From Streptomyces sp. NBC_00247 (GTDB lineage Bacteria; Actinomycetota; Actinomycetes; Streptomycetales; Streptomycetaceae), in the NCBI RefSeq assembly GCF_036188265.1, contig NZ_CP108093.1, forward strand, positions 992,001-1,056,000: DNA of 64,000 bases. Direction: 5' to 3'. Shown here one piece after another: positions 34,364-43,725 of the stretch. Each line of letters starts with the position of its first letter. Position 1 is the stretch's first letter. The translations under genes and the position numbers were made by a program. The notes below the pieces were generated by a model, which was given only the letters and a program-made list of their open reading frames with translations, made no database searches and was not told where the DNA came from.

Positions 34364-35144
34364 TGCTGCCGGAGGAGCAAGATCGAATGCAGGTTTGCCC
34401 GGGAGTCTTTCCCGAGTTGAGACCTCGCTGATACGTCGGCACCGTGCGCCCTGCGACCGACGGCAGCATTTCCCGGATTTCGACGATTCGCCCGTCACCT
34501 CTCCCGTAACCGCCGCGAAACGCGGGAGCACTTGACCGTCACGCGTGCCTCGCGCGGGCCCCCGGGGAGGCCGAATCGGGTGGAATCCCCTCACGCCCGG
34601 GTCACAACAAATGGCGGCGAACGCCGATCCTGGCCGGGAGCCCCGCGCACGGACCGCCGGGTGAGGGAAATACGATCCGGGCGAATCGGTCGAGCCCGTA
34701 CCGAATGCCCGCACGATCCACGTAACCGTGTTCAATTCCCGAACGGAAGGCGACGAAAGGGAACGGGACGGTCCGGTGGGGCCCGGTGAGGTCCGAGCCG
34801 GTCGAATGCGGTCGGGTCCGGTCGCACCCGGCTGGGCCGGGCCGGGTCGGACGTCGGGTCGGATCGCGTCCGGTCAGGCCGGGCTGGGACCACCGGAACG
34901 CCGGATCGGCCGGATCGCCGCCGGAAGACGAGGTACGGCCGGCACCGTGTCTCCGGTGCCGGCCGTACCTCGGATGCGGCCGTCCCGGCCGCCGTGAGGG
35001 CTGTCCCGCGGCTCGTGCCCGCCGGACGCCCTCGCTCCGCCCCACTCGGCCGCGCCCCTGGCCCGCCCGTCCCGCACCCCGGAGCCCGCGCCAGGACGGG
35101 TCGGGCCCGGCCGCCGGAGCTCACGCGACCGGAATCCGCACCTC
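34364..35144. other. Long non-coding interval between ngcE promoter and phosphatase gene
   Basis: About 780 bp with no reading frame of Streptomyces-like codon bias. 34760-34910 is an irregular run of GGTCCGGTC/GGGTCGGA-like repeats. 34929-34972 is a perfect hairpin, listed separately. The remainder is featureless. It could be a decayed gene or an untranslated regulatory RNA, and neither is supported. Confidence 0.4.
34929..34972 (-). terminator. 19-bp-stem hairpin downstream of phosphatase gene
   Basis: Perfect inverted repeat, 34929-34947 with 34954-34972, 6-nt loop TGTCTC. It lies about 170 bp past the stop of the histidine phosphatase gene in its direction of transcription, so it probably ends that transcript. 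Confidence 0.7.
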
Positions 35145-35780
35145 TCAGCGTTCCCGGCGGACCTCGCGGACGAGGCTCTCGGGCAGGGCCAGGTTCCACG
35201 CCGTGATCACGGGCTGCCCGTGCTCGGTGCCCAGGCGGGAGATCGCCCCGGTGGCCAGTTGGAAGAGGCTTCCGCCCGCGGGGGGAAGGTCCAGATAGCG
35301 GGCGGTGAGCACGCGCAGGAAGTGGGAGTGGGCGACGAGCACGACGTCCTCGTCGCTCGCGAGGCCCTCGGCCGTCGCGCGCACCCCGGCGAGCACCTTG
35401 TCGGCCCGTTCGCCGATCTCGGCCGGGCTCTCGCCCGGGTGCGCGGTGGGACCGGCCTCGACCCCGTCGGTCCAGAGGTTCCACAGGGGCCGGGTGCGGT
35501 GGATGTCGATGGTGGTGATGCCCTCGTAGCCGCCGTAGTCCCATTCGCGCAGCTCCGGGATGATACGGGGCGAGGTGAGTCCGGCCAGTTCGGCGGTGCG
35601 GCGGGCCCGGACCGAGGGGCTGACCAGGCTGAGCCCGACCTGGCGGTCCGCCAGCAGCGGGGCGAGCGCGCGGGCCTGGGTCTCGCCGAACTCGGTGAGC
35701 GGCAGATCGGTGTAGCTGGTGTGCCGTCCGTTGCGGGACCATTCGGTCTCGCCGTGCCGGATCAGAATCAACTCGCCCAT
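35145..35780 (-). CDS. Histidine phosphatase (phosphoglycerate-mutase-like) family protein
   Basis: 211 residues. The catalytic RHG motif occurs at the N-terminus (LILIRHGETEWS, His10 region). The second histidine lies in VVLVAHSHFLRVL, and SPSVRARRTAEL supplies conserved arginines. Likely a cytosolic phosphomonoesterase acting on a small sugar or nucleotide phosphate. The substrate is unknown, and true cofactor-dependent mutase activity is unlikely for this small acid-phosphatase-type member. The ATG at 35780 places the RHG motif at the usual position. An inverted repeat sits 28 bp upstream. It neighbours the xyloside module but is separated from it by a terminator. Confidence 0.87.
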   Translation of the reverse strand: MGELILIRHGETEWSRNGRHTSYTDLPLTEFGETQARALAPLLADRQVGLSLVSPSVRARRTAELAGLTSPRIIPELREWDYGGYEGITTIDIHRTRPLWNLWTDGVEAGPTAHPGESPAEIGERADKVLAGVRATAEGLASDEDVVLVAHSHFLRVLTARYLDLPPAGGSLFQLATGAISRLGTEHGQPVITAWNLALPESLVREVRRER

Positions 35781-35807
35781 GGTGCGTCCGTTCTTCGTGC
35801 GTGTCGC

Positions 35808-35841
35808 TGCGATCGTGCAAACCCGCCGGACCACGATCGCA
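35808..35841 (-). promoter_or_regulatory. 10-bp inverted repeat upstream of the phosphatase gene
   Basis: TGCGATCGTG (35808-35817) and its exact complement CACGATCGCA (35832-35841) are separated by 14 bp, starting 28 bp before the phosphatase ATG. It could be an operator or a 5'-leader stem. No regulator can be named. Confidence 0.4.
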
Positions 35842-35938
35842 TTCCGCCGGGACCGGGCCGCCCACGACGCGCCCGCCCGCACACCGGCCCGTCGGTGCCC
35901 GCCCGCGCACGGGCACGGACGCGCCCGGCCCCTACGCG

Positions 35939-35991
35939 CACCCGCCCCGGTGACGCGCGAGCCGGGTGCTCGCCCGTGACCGGGGCGGGTG
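35939..35991 (-). terminator. Terminator of the xylB-alpha-xylosidase operon
   Basis: CACCCGCCCCGGT (35939-35951) pairs perfectly with ACCGGGGCGGGTG (35979-35991), 27-nt loop, beginning 23 bp after the GH31 stop on the minus strand. Confidence 0.7.
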
Positions 35992-36014
35992 GTCGTGCGG
36001 GGGCCGTATACGAA

Positions 36015-38270
36015 TCAGCCGCGGACCACCCGCAGTCCGTCCTCGCCCACGACCTCGACGGTGTACGGGCGGGCTGTGTCGGAGGTCACGTGGATCGTGT
36101 CCCCCTCGCGCGCCACCCGGAAGGTGGCCGCGGGGGCCCCGGTGAGGTCGGGAACGGTGACCGAGCGGGTGAAGTCACCGGTGCCGGCGGGTGCGAACAC
36201 GCGCAGTTCCAGTCCTTCCAGCCAGTCGCCGTCCGGACGCGAGACGTCCGCGCCGAGCGGCAGGACCGCGCCGGGGCGGACCAGGAGCGGGAGGCTGTCG
36301 AAGCCGTGGGTCTCCTGGCGCCAGGCCGGTCCAGTGACCGTCTCGCCGGAGAGCAGGTGGGTCCAGGTGCCCTCGGGCACGTAGTACTCGACCTGCCCGT
36401 CCTCGGTGAAGACCGGGGCCACCAGCACGTCCCCGCCGAGCAGGTACTGGCGGTCCACCGTGCGGGTCGCCGGGTCGTCCGGGAACTCCAGCAGCATCGG
36501 ACGCATCACCGGGACGCCGGTGCGGTGGGCCTCCACGGCGGCTCCGTACAGGTACGGCATGAGGCGGTGCTTGAGCTCGGTGAACTGCCGGGCCACGTCC
36601 ACCGCCTCGTCGCCGAACTCCCACGGCACGCGGTAGGACGAGGAGCCGTGCAGCCGGCTGTGCGAGGAGAGCAGCCCGAAGGCGAGCCAGCGCTTGAAGA
36701 CGGCCGGGTCGGGGGTGCCTTCGAAGCCGCCGATGTCGTGGCTCCAGAACCCGAAGCCGGACAGGCTGAGGGAGAGCCCGCCGCGCAGCGACTCGGCCAT
36801 CGCCCCGAAGGAGGACCAGCAGTCGCCACCCCAGTGGACGGGGAACTGCTGGCCGCCGGCGGTCGCCGAGCGGGCGAAGAGGACGGCCTCGCCCTGGCCG
36901 CGCTCCTCCTCCAGGAGTTCGAAGACGGCCTTGTTGTAGAGGTGCGTGTAGTAGTTGTGCATCCGCTCGGGGTCGGAGCCGTCGTGCCAGACGACGTCCG
37001 TGGGGATACGCTCGCCGAAGTCCGTCTTGAAGCCGTCGACGCCCTGGTCGAGCAGGACCTTGAGCTTGGCCTGGAACCAGGCGGTCGCCTCGGGGTTGGT
37101 GAAGTCGACCAGCGCCATGCCGGCCTGCCACTTGTCCCACTGCCAGATGTCGCCGTCGCAGGTGCGGACGAAGTAGCCCTTCTCGGCCCCTTCCGTGTAC
37201 AGGGCGCTCTTCTGCGCGATGTACGGGTTGATCCACAGGCAGATCCGCAGGCCGCGCGCCTTGAGACGGGCGAGCATGCCCACCGGGTCCGGGAACACCT
37301 CCGGGTCCCATTCGAAGTCCGACCACTGGTACTCGCGCATCCAGAAGCAGTCGAAGTGGAAGACGGAGAGCGGGATGCCCCGGTCCGCCATGCCCTCCAC
37401 GAACGAGGTGACGGTCTTCTCGTCGTACGAGGTGGTGAAGGAGGTCGTCAGCCAGAGGCCGAAGGACCAGGCCGGCGGCAGCGCGGGGCGGCCGGTGAGG
37501 GCGGTGTAGCGGGCCAGGACGTCCTTGGGCGTCGGGCCGGCGATGACGAAGTACTCCAGCGTCTGGTCCTCGACGCTGAACTGCACCTGGCCCACGGCCT
37601 CGGAGCCGACCTCGAAGGAGACCTTGCCGGGGTGGTTGACGAAGACGCCGTAGCCGCGCGAGGAGAGGTAGAACGGGATGTTCTTGTACGCCTGCTCGCT
37701 GCTGGTGCCGCCGTCCGCCTGCCAGATGTCGACGACCTGGCCGTTCTTCACGTACGGGGTGAAGCGCTCGCCGAGCCCGTGGATGGTCTCGCCGACGCCG
37801 AGGGCGAGTTGGGCGGCCATGTGGTGACCGCCGTCCGGCACGGTGGCGAAGGCCGTTCCCTTGCGGCCCGCGGCCGTCAGCAGACGGCCCTCGCCGTCCA
37901 GGAAGTCCAGGCCGAAGGCGCCCGAGTCGGAGAGCCGCAGGGTGAGCGGGCCGCTGGTGAGCTCGGCGGTGCCGTTCTCACGGCGGGTGGTGGCGGTCGC
38001 GTCGCCGGTGGCGCCGGGCAGGCCGAACTCGGGGCCGGGGTTGCGCTTTCCGGCGAGGTGCGTGACGCGCACGCCGATGACGCCCTCGGCGGGAGAGTGC
38101 GCCTCGACCGTGATGAGCGGGGCGTTGAGCGTGTCGCCCCGGCGCGTGACCTGCTTGACGGCGGCGTAGGCCGTGAGCCGGTCGGTGTCCAGGCGCAGAT
38201 CGCGGACTTCGGTGGCGTACGAGGCGGCCACACCGTCCCGCATCTGCCAGAAGCCGTCGGTGAACTTCAT
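36015..38270 (-). CDS. yicI: Alpha-xylosidase, glycoside hydrolase family 31 (YicI-like)
   Basis: 751 residues, normal for YicI. Hydrolyses alpha-1,6-xylosyl bonds of isoprimeverose and xyloglucan oligosaccharides in the cytosol. The catalytic nucleophile is Asp417 in GFKTDFGE. Substrate-pocket blocks include FHFDCFWMREYQWSDFEWDP and HWGGDCWSSFGAM. The N-terminal beta-sandwich ends near residue 255. No signal peptide, so substrates must be imported. It follows xylB by 142 bp on the same strand. Liberated xylose would enter XylA/XylB. The F-x-C-F-W-M-R-E motif favours alpha-xylosidase over alpha-glucosidase within GH31. Confidence 0.95.
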   Translation of the reverse strand: MKFTDGFWQMRDGVAASYATEVRDLRLDTDRLTAYAAVKQVTRRGDTLNAPLITVEAHSPAEGVIGVRVTHLAGKRNPGPEFGLPGATGDATATTRRENGTAELTSGPLTLRLSDSGAFGLDFLDGEGRLLTAAGRKGTAFATVPDGGHHMAAQLALGVGETIHGLGERFTPYVKNGQVVDIWQADGGTSSEQAYKNIPFYLSSRGYGVFVNHPGKVSFEVGSEAVGQVQFSVEDQTLEYFVIAGPTPKDVLARYTALTGRPALPPAWSFGLWLTTSFTTSYDEKTVTSFVEGMADRGIPLSVFHFDCFWMREYQWSDFEWDPEVFPDPVGMLARLKARGLRICLWINPYIAQKSALYTEGAEKGYFVRTCDGDIWQWDKWQAGMALVDFTNPEATAWFQAKLKVLLDQGVDGFKTDFGERIPTDVVWHDGSDPERMHNYYTHLYNKAVFELLEEERGQGEAVLFARSATAGGQQFPVHWGGDCWSSFGAMAESLRGGLSLSLSGFGFWSHDIGGFEGTPDPAVFKRWLAFGLLSSHSRLHGSSSYRVPWEFGDEAVDVARQFTELKHRLMPYLYGAAVEAHRTGVPVMRPMLLEFPDDPATRTVDRQYLLGGDVLVAPVFTEDGQVEYYVPEGTWTHLLSGETVTGPAWRQETHGFDSLPLLVRPGAVLPLGADVSRPDGDWLEGLELRVFAPAGTGDFTRSVTVPDLTGAPAATFRVAREGDTIHVTSDTARPYTVEVVGEDGLRVVRG

Positions 38271-38412
38271 GGGGGGTCCTTAGCCGTTCTGCAGTCGTTC
38301 GGAGGATCGGGTCCGCGGGTTCGGGAACGCGCGGCTCTGGTACGGGAGTTCGGAGGCCGGACACGTGCAGGGGTACGTGCTCCGGGGGCCGGGCCTTCCG
38401 GAGGTCAGGGGC

Positions 38413-39915
38413 TCACACGGGCGGATTCCAGGGGGCGGGGTCCAGGAGCGCGGGGGTGGCCCGGTCCAGGACCTGGACGATCCGGTCCCAGGTGGCCGTG
38501 TCACGCGGCACGGCGGCCAGTCGGCGGTCCGCGCCGGTGCCCCAGCCGGCGGCCAGGGCCACCGGATCGCCGCCGGTGGCCGCGGCCGCGGCGAGCGCCG
38601 CGGCGCCCAGCGCGACCAGTTCGGTGGACTCGGGGACGATCACGGGCCGGCCGGAGAGCCGGCGCACGGTCTCGACCCACCGGGTGCCGCGCGCACCGCC
38701 GCCGATCAGGCGCAGGGGGGCGTCCGGGGCGTCCAGGGGCAGTTCGTCAAGCGCCCGCAGGATCGCCACGACGGCTCCCTCGTAGGCCGCGCCCAGCAGT
38801 TGCTGCGGGGTGGTGTCGTGCCGCAGGCCGGTGAGCAGCCCGGCGGCGTGCGGCAGGTCGGGGGTGCGCTCGCCGTCGAGGAACGGCAGCAGGACGGCCT
38901 CACCGCCGGGTTCGGCGTCCTCGCGGTCCAGGCCCAGCAGGGCGGCCACCTTGTCCACGGCGAGGGTGCAGTTCAGGGTGCAGCCGAGCGGCAGGTGGGT
39001 GCCGTCCGCGGCGGCGAAGCCGGCGAGCAGCGGGGAGGACGGCCGGGTGCGGGTGGCGGCGAAGACGGTGCCGGAGGTGCCGAGGCTGACGACCGGGTGG
39101 TCGAGCAGGCCCTCCGCGCCGAGGCCCAGGCCGACGGCGGCGGCCATGTTGTCGCCGGTCCCGGCGGCCACCGCGATCCCGGCGGGGAGGCCGAGGTCGC
39201 GGGCGGCCCGCTCGGTGAGGTGTCCGGCCAGGGCCGCTCCGGTGGGGGCGACGGTGGAGAGCATGTCGGGGCGTACGCCGGTGAGCGCGAGCAGCCCGGG
39301 GTCGTAACCGTGCGCGGTGTGGGAGTACCAGAGCGTGCCGGAGGCGTCGCCCGGGTCGGTCACGGCGGCGCCGGAGAGCCGTTCGGTGAGGTAATCGTGC
39401 GGGAGGCGGATGGCCGCCGCGGCGGCGACGGTGTCGGGTTCGTTCTCCCGCAGCCACTGCCATTTGGTGGCGGTCATGGAGGCGACGGGTACCGACCCGG
39501 TCCGCTCCAGCCACGCCTCGGGGCCGCCGAGCGCGGCGGTGAGGGCGGTGGCCTGGGGGGCGGAGCGGGTGTCGTTCCAGAGCAGCGCGGGGCGCAGCGG
39601 CCGGCCGTCGGCGTCCAGGACGACCAGGCCGTGCTGCTGCCCGGCGACGGCGATGCCCGCGATCGCGGCGGGGTCGAGACCTGCCGCGTCGAGGGCCTCG
39701 GCGACGGCGGCACGCAGGGCCTGCCACCACTGCTCGGGGTCACTCTCGCGGGCGCCGTCCCGGCCGGTCACGGCGTGCGGGGCGCGGCCGACCGCCAGCA
39801 CGCGGCCGGTCGGCACATCGATGACGGCGGCCTTGGTCGACTGGGTGGAACTGTCCACCCCGATGACTGCGGCGGGCCGCTGATCCGCCCCTTCCCGGGC
39901 GTCTCCGAACGGCAT
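38413..39915 (-). CDS. xylB: Xylulokinase
   Basis: 500-residue FGGY-family sugar kinase that phosphorylates D-xylulose to xylulose-5-phosphate for the pentose phosphate pathway. The N-terminal phosphate-binding motif is VIGVDSSTQSTKAAVID. The xylulokinase-type GQQHGLVVLD, the LWNDTRS segment and the FGGY signature region (GGGARGTRWVETVRRLSGRP) are present. The ATG at 39915 follows GAGGTACGCC. The in-frame extension to 40113 is intergenic promoter sequence. Divergent from xylA and upstream of the alpha-xylosidase gene. Confidence 0.95.
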   Translation of the reverse strand: MPFGDAREGADQRPAAVIGVDSSTQSTKAAVIDVPTGRVLAVGRAPHAVTGRDGARESDPEQWWQALRAAVAEALDAAGLDPAAIAGIAVAGQQHGLVVLDADGRPLRPALLWNDTRSAPQATALTAALGGPEAWLERTGSVPVASMTATKWQWLRENEPDTVAAAAAIRLPHDYLTERLSGAAVTDPGDASGTLWYSHTAHGYDPGLLALTGVRPDMLSTVAPTGAALAGHLTERAARDLGLPAGIAVAAGTGDNMAAAVGLGLGAEGLLDHPVVSLGTSGTVFAATRTRPSSPLLAGFAAADGTHLPLGCTLNCTLAVDKVAALLGLDREDAEPGGEAVLLPFLDGERTPDLPHAAGLLTGLRHDTTPQQLLGAAYEGAVVAILRALDELPLDAPDAPLRLIGGGARGTRWVETVRRLSGRPVIVPESTELVALGAAALAAAAATGGDPVALAAGWGTGADRRLAAVPRDTATWDRIVQVLDRATPALLDPAPWNPPV

Positions 39916-40171
39916 GGCGTACCTCGTTCCTGCGGGGAGTCTCTTTTGATCGTACACAAAACAAATACAGCTCGATTGCTGTGGATCGCCCGTGAATCGG
40001 GTCACTGAGGACGATGTCGTCATACATATGACGGGAAAGTTGTCCAGGAGTGACCGTTGTGTCACAGATGAGGTCTGGTGCGACGTCAGGAATTGGAGTA
40101 TTAGTACTGGCACTGAACAAATTGGTCGGTCGGCAGAGCAGCCGTCCGGGCCCGTCGATCAAGAGGCAGAC
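39916..40171. promoter_or_regulatory. xylB/xylA divergent control region
   Basis: 256 bp shared by the two divergent xylose genes and clearly AT-richer than its surroundings. 39938-39968 (TTGATCGTACACAAAACAAA) probably contains the xylB promoter. A perfect 7+7 palindrome lies at 40018-40033. 40095-40130 (GGAGTATTAGTACTGGC region) probably contains the xylA promoter. No reading frame here has coding bias. Binding by a ROK or LacI-type xylose regulator is expected but unproven. Confidence 0.6.
40018..40033. promoter_or_regulatory. 16-bp palindrome CGTCATACATATGACG, candidate xylose operator
   Basis: Seven-base arms CGTCATA/TATGACG flank a 2-bp centre. It sits near the middle of the xylB-xylA divergent region, where a repressor dimer could control both genes. 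I do not recognise it as the published site of a named regulator. Confidence 0.45.
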
Positions 40172-41341
40172 ATGTCGGACCGCTTCACTCCCACTTCCGC
40201 TGACAAGTTCACCTTCGGTCTCTGGACCGTGGGCTGGCGGGGCAACGACCCCTTCGGTGAGCCGACCCGCCCGGCGCTGGACCCGGTCGAGTCCGTCGAG
40301 CGGCTCGCGGAGCTCGGCGCGCACGGTGTGACCTTCCACGACGACGACCTGATCCCCTTCGGGTCCTCCGACAGCGAGCGCGCCGCGGTGATCGGCCGGT
40401 TCAAGGACGCGCTGGAGCGCACCGGCCTGAAGGTCCCGATGGCCACCACCAACCTGTTCACGCACCCCGTGTTCAAGGACGGCGGCTTCACCTCCAACGA
40501 CCGCGACGTCCGCCGCTACGCGCTGCGCAAGGTCATCCGCAACATCGACCTCGCCGCCGAGCTCGGCGCCGAGACCTACGTCGCCTGGGGCGGCCGCGAG
40601 GGCGCCGAGTCCGGCGGCGCCAAGGACGTCCGCGACGCCCTCGACCGCATGAAGGAGGCCTTCGACCTCCTCGGCGAGTACGTCACCGACCAGGGCTACG
40701 ACATCCGCTTCGCGATCGAGCCCAAGCCCAACGAGCCCCGCGGCGACATCCTCCTGCCCACCGTCGGCCACGCCCTCGCCTTCATCGAGCGCCTGGAACG
40801 CCCCGAGCTCTACGGCGTGAACCCCGAGGTCGGCCACGAGCAGATGGCCGGACTCAACTTCCCCCACGGCATCGCCCAGGCCCTGTGGGCCGGCAAGCTC
40901 TACCACATCGACCTCAACGGCCAGTCCGGCATCAAGTACGACCAGGACTTCCGCTTCGGCGCCGGCGACCTGCGCCAGGCCTTCTGGCTCGTCGACCTCC
41001 TGGAGAACTCCGACTACACCGGACCCCGCCACTTCGACTTCAAGCCGGTGCGCACCGACGGCTTCGACGGTGTCTGGGAATCCGCGAAGAACTGCATGCG
41101 CAACTACCTCATCCTCAAGGAGCGCGCCGCCGCCTTCCGCAACGACCCCGCCGTCCAGGAGGCCCTCACCGCCTCCCGCCTCGACGAGCTCGCCACCCCG
41201 ACCGCCGCCGACGGGCTCAAGGGCCTCCTCGCCGACACCTCCGCCTACGAGGACTTCGACGTCGACGCCGCCGCCCAGCGCTCCATGGCCTTCGAAGCCC
41301 TCGACCAGCTCGCCCTGGACCACCTCCTCGGCGTCCGCTGA
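40172..41341 (+). CDS. xylA: Xylose isomerase
   Basis: 389 residues, matching the well-known Streptomyces enzymes. Interconverts D-xylose and D-xylulose, and D-glucose with fructose, as a two-metal TIM barrel. Sequence shows the [12 protein letters not shown] block with the catalytic-His region, [13 protein letters not shown], the metal-ligand [10 protein letters not shown] motif, and [16 protein letters not shown]. The ATG at 40172 ([13 protein letters not shown]) follows AAGAGG. The long in-frame upstream extension is promoter sequence. Codon bias is extreme, suggesting high expression. Confidence 0.98.
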   Translation: MSDRFTPTSADKFTFGLWTVGWRGNDPFGEPTRPALDPVESVERLAELGAHGVTFHDDDLIPFGSSDSERAAVIGRFKDALERTGLKVPMATTNLFTHPVFKDGGFTSNDRDVRRYALRKVIRNIDLAAELGAETYVAWGGREGAESGGAKDVRDALDRMKEAFDLLGEYVTDQGYDIRFAIEPKPNEPRGDILLPTVGHALAFIERLERPELYGVNPEVGHEQMAGLNFPHGIAQALWAGKLYHIDLNGQSGIKYDQDFRFGAGDLRQAFWLVDLLENSDYTGPRHFDFKPVRTDGFDGVWESAKNCMRNYLILKERAAAFRNDPAVQEALTASRLDELATPTAADGLKGLLADTSAYEDFDVDAAAQRSMAFEALDQLALDHLLGVR

Positions 41342-41389
41342 CCCCGACGGACGGGATGCCTCGCGCGCGGTCGCGCGGGGCGCCCCCCG

Positions 41390-41421
41390 CCGGGTACGGA
41401 ACCAGCCGGACCCGTACCCGG
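41390..41421 (+). terminator. Hairpin after xylA
   Basis: CCGGGTACGG (41390-41399) and CCGTACCCGG (41412-41421) form a perfect 10-bp stem with a 12-nt loop, 49 bp after the xylA stop and 69 bp before the binding-protein gene. It could be a terminator, or an attenuator that lets some xylA transcript continue into the ABC operon. Confidence 0.55.
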
Positions 41422-41489
41422 AGCACCCAAACTCCCCGGGACACAGTCGTCTCCGGGAGTCCGGCCCACTCCCACGCAAGGGCACCCCC

Positions 41490-42752
41490 GTGACAGCACA
41501 CATAACGGACGGATCGCGCCAGCGGCGCCGCCGTCTCGACCGGCGGGTCATCGTCCCGCTCACCGTTGTCTCCGCGCTCGTCGGCGCCGTCGCCCTCTCG
41601 GGCTGCGGTTCCCAGCGGGACGCGAGCGTGTTCACCGTCCTGAACTCCTCGACGGACGACTCGTACCACGGCTGGGACGCCGCGACCCTGAAGCGCTGCA
41701 GCAAGCAGCTGGGCGTCACCATCGAGCAGCAGTCCGTCCCGGCCGCGCAGGTCATGACGAAGTCGCTGCGCATGGCTTCCTCGAAGTCGCTGCCCGACAT
41801 CATCCAGTTCGACGGCTCCGAGATGCCGACCTTCGCCGAGACCGGCGGTCTGCTGGACCTGAAGAAGCTGGGCGTCTCCACCGCGGACATCCCCCAGGGC
41901 ATCCTCGACTACGGCTCGTACAAGGGCACGTACTACGGAGCGGCGCGCACGGTGAACACCCTCGCGCTCTTCTACAACAAGGACATCCTCGACAAGGCCG
42001 GCCTGCCGGTGCCCACCACCTGGGCCGAGATGCAGGCGACCGCCAAGAAGCTCACCAAGAAGGGGAGCTACGGCGTCGCGCTCAGCGCGGGCGGCGCGGA
42101 GGACGGTGTCTACCAGTTCACGCCGTTCATGTGGTCCAACGGCGGCGACGAGACCGACCTCGACTCGCCCGAGGTGGTCGGGGCCCTGGACTACTGGAAG
42201 TCCCTCCTGAAGGACGGCTCCCTCTCCAAGTCCACGGTCAACTGGACCCAGGCCGACGTCAACGACCAGTTCATGGCGGGCAACGCGGCCATGATGATCA
42301 ACGGACCGTGGCAGGTCGAGACGCTCAACACGAAGAAGAACCTGCACTGGGGCATCGCGCAGATCCCGGTCCCGAAGGCCGGCGACGACTCGGTGGGTCC
42401 GCTGGGCGGCGGCATGCTGACCATCCCGGACGTCGGGGACACCGCGCGGGAGAAGACCTCCGCGAAGATCGTCAACTGCATGACCAGCGAGCAGGAGGAG
42501 GTCACCTACGCGCTGAACAGCTGGATGATCCCGGCCAACGAGAAGGCCGCCGCGGTGTGGCGCACCAAGGTGCCGTCGCTCAGCTCGCTCGCCGATCAGG
42601 TGGCCACCGCCCGCTCGCGCACCGCGAAGCTCGGCTCCGGCTGGACCTCCGTGTCGCTCGCGCTGCAGAGCGCCTTCCAGTCGGCCCTCACCGGGCAGTC
42701 CAGTGAGTCGGCCCTCCATCACGCCCAGCAGCGTGTCGAGAGCGGGAACTGA
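41490..42752 (+). CDS. Carbohydrate ABC transporter substrate-binding lipoprotein
   Basis: 420-residue family-1 (MalE-like) extracellular solute-binding protein. The Arg-rich head (QRRRRLDRRV) and hydrophobic segment end at lipobox LSGC (Cys39). Conserved segments are MASSKSLPDIIQFDG, LFYNKDILDKAGLPVPTTW, AMMINGPWQVET and LGGGMLTIP. The GTG at 41490 has AAGGG upstream. First gene of an operon with two permeases and a GH1 beta-glucosidase, so a beta-linked glucoside or cello/xylogluco-oligosaccharide is the likely ligand (inference). No ATPase is encoded, as in MsiK-dependent systems. Confidence 0.9.
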   Translation: MTAHITDGSRQRRRRLDRRVIVPLTVVSALVGAVALSGCGSQRDASVFTVLNSSTDDSYHGWDAATLKRCSKQLGVTIEQQSVPAAQVMTKSLRMASSKSLPDIIQFDGSEMPTFAETGGLLDLKKLGVSTADIPQGILDYGSYKGTYYGAARTVNTLALFYNKDILDKAGLPVPTTWAEMQATAKKLTKKGSYGVALSAGGAEDGVYQFTPFMWSNGGDETDLDSPEVVGALDYWKSLLKDGSLSKSTVNWTQADVNDQFMAGNAAMMINGPWQVETLNTKKNLHWGIAQIPVPKAGDDSVGPLGGGMLTIPDVGDTAREKTSAKIVNCMTSEQEEVTYALNSWMIPANEKAAAVWRTKVPSLSSLADQVATARSRTAKLGSGWTSVSLALQSAFQSALTGQSSESALHHAQQRVESGN

Positions 42753-42763
42753 GGTATCTGAAC

Positions 42764-43720
42764 ATGTCATCCACCGCTGCCTCCGCACCCGCGGCCTCCG
42801 CACCCGCCGCGGCCCCCGTGGCGAAGGCGCCGAAGCCCGGCTCGCTCAAGCGCCGCCGCACGCTGGCCCAGTGGGGGTTCATCGCCCCCGCCGTGATCTT
42901 CATGCTGCTGTTCTTCGGCTACCCGCTCGTCCGCAACGTCGTGATGAGCTTCCAGCACTACACGCCGTCCACCTTCTTCACGGGTGAGGCGCCCTTCAAC
43001 GGGTTCGACAACTGGAAGAACGTCTTCCAGGACGACCTGTTCGGCAAGGCCCTGTGGCAGACCATCCTCTTCACGATCGGCTCGCTGATCGGGCAGTTCT
43101 GCATCGGCCTCGCCCTCGCGGTGTTCTTCAACCGCCGCTTCCCCCTCAACGGGGTGCTGCGGTCGCTGATCCTGCTGCCCTGGCTGGTCCCGATGGTCGT
43201 CTCCGGTGTCGTCTGGCGCCGCATCCTCGACCAGGACACCGGGGTGCTCAACTCCTTCCTGGGCCTGTTCGGCGCAGGTGACACCCCCTGGCTGAGCAGC
43301 ACCGGCATGGCGCTGATCTCCGTCGTCATGGTGAACATCTGGATCGGCATCCCGTTCAACATGGTGATCCTGTACGGCGGCCTCCAGGAGGTCCCGAAGG
43401 AGATGTACGAGGCGGCCTCGCTGGACGGCGCTTCCGCCTGGCGCCAGTTCCGCTCGATCACCCTGCCGCTGCTGAAGCCGGTCATCACCGTGGTGCTGGT
43501 GCTGGGCTTCATGTCGACCGTCAAGATCCTGGACCTGGTCCTGGCCCTGACGGACGGCGGTCCCGCCGACTCCACCCAGACGCTCGGCACCCTGACGTAC
43601 CAGAACTCCTTCGCCCAGCTGGACTTCGGCGCGGGCGCGGTGGTCGGCAACATCCTGATCCTGATCTCCGCGGTCTTCGCGGTGTTCTACCTGCGGGCCA
43701 ACCGCAACGAGGGGAAGTGA
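42764..43720 (+). CDS. Carbohydrate ABC transporter permease, MalF type
   Basis: 318 residues. A hydrophilic Ala/Pro-rich head of 25 residues, then six helices (the first is WGFIAPAVIFMLLFFGYPLV). The EAA loop is EAASLDGASAWRQFRSITLP. Cotranscribed 11 bp after the binding-protein gene and 5 bp before the next permease. It forms the membrane channel with its MalG-type partner. Confidence 0.92.
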   Translation: MSSTAASAPAASAPAAAPVAKAPKPGSLKRRRTLAQWGFIAPAVIFMLLFFGYPLVRNVVMSFQHYTPSTFFTGEAPFNGFDNWKNVFQDDLFGKALWQTILFTIGSLIGQFCIGLALAVFFNRRFPLNGVLRSLILLPWLVPMVVSGVVWRRILDQDTGVLNSFLGLFGAGDTPWLSSTGMALISVVMVNIWIGIPFNMVILYGGLQEVPKEMYEAASLDGASAWRQFRSITLPLLKPVITVVLVLGFMSTVKILDLVLALTDGGPADSTQTLGTLTYQNSFAQLDFGAGAVVGNILILISAVFAVFYLRANRNEGK

Positions 43721-43725
43721 ACGGC

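Noticed and set aside
39992..40171. 60-residue extension of xylA
   Set aside because: It overlaps the AT-rich divergent promoter and operator palindrome and is absent from known xylose isomerases.
41438..41462. Possible CebR-like operator before the sugar-binding protein gene
   Set aside because: ACTCCCCGGGA...TCCGGGAGT is only an approximate inverted repeat, and no LacI/CebR gene lies nearby.
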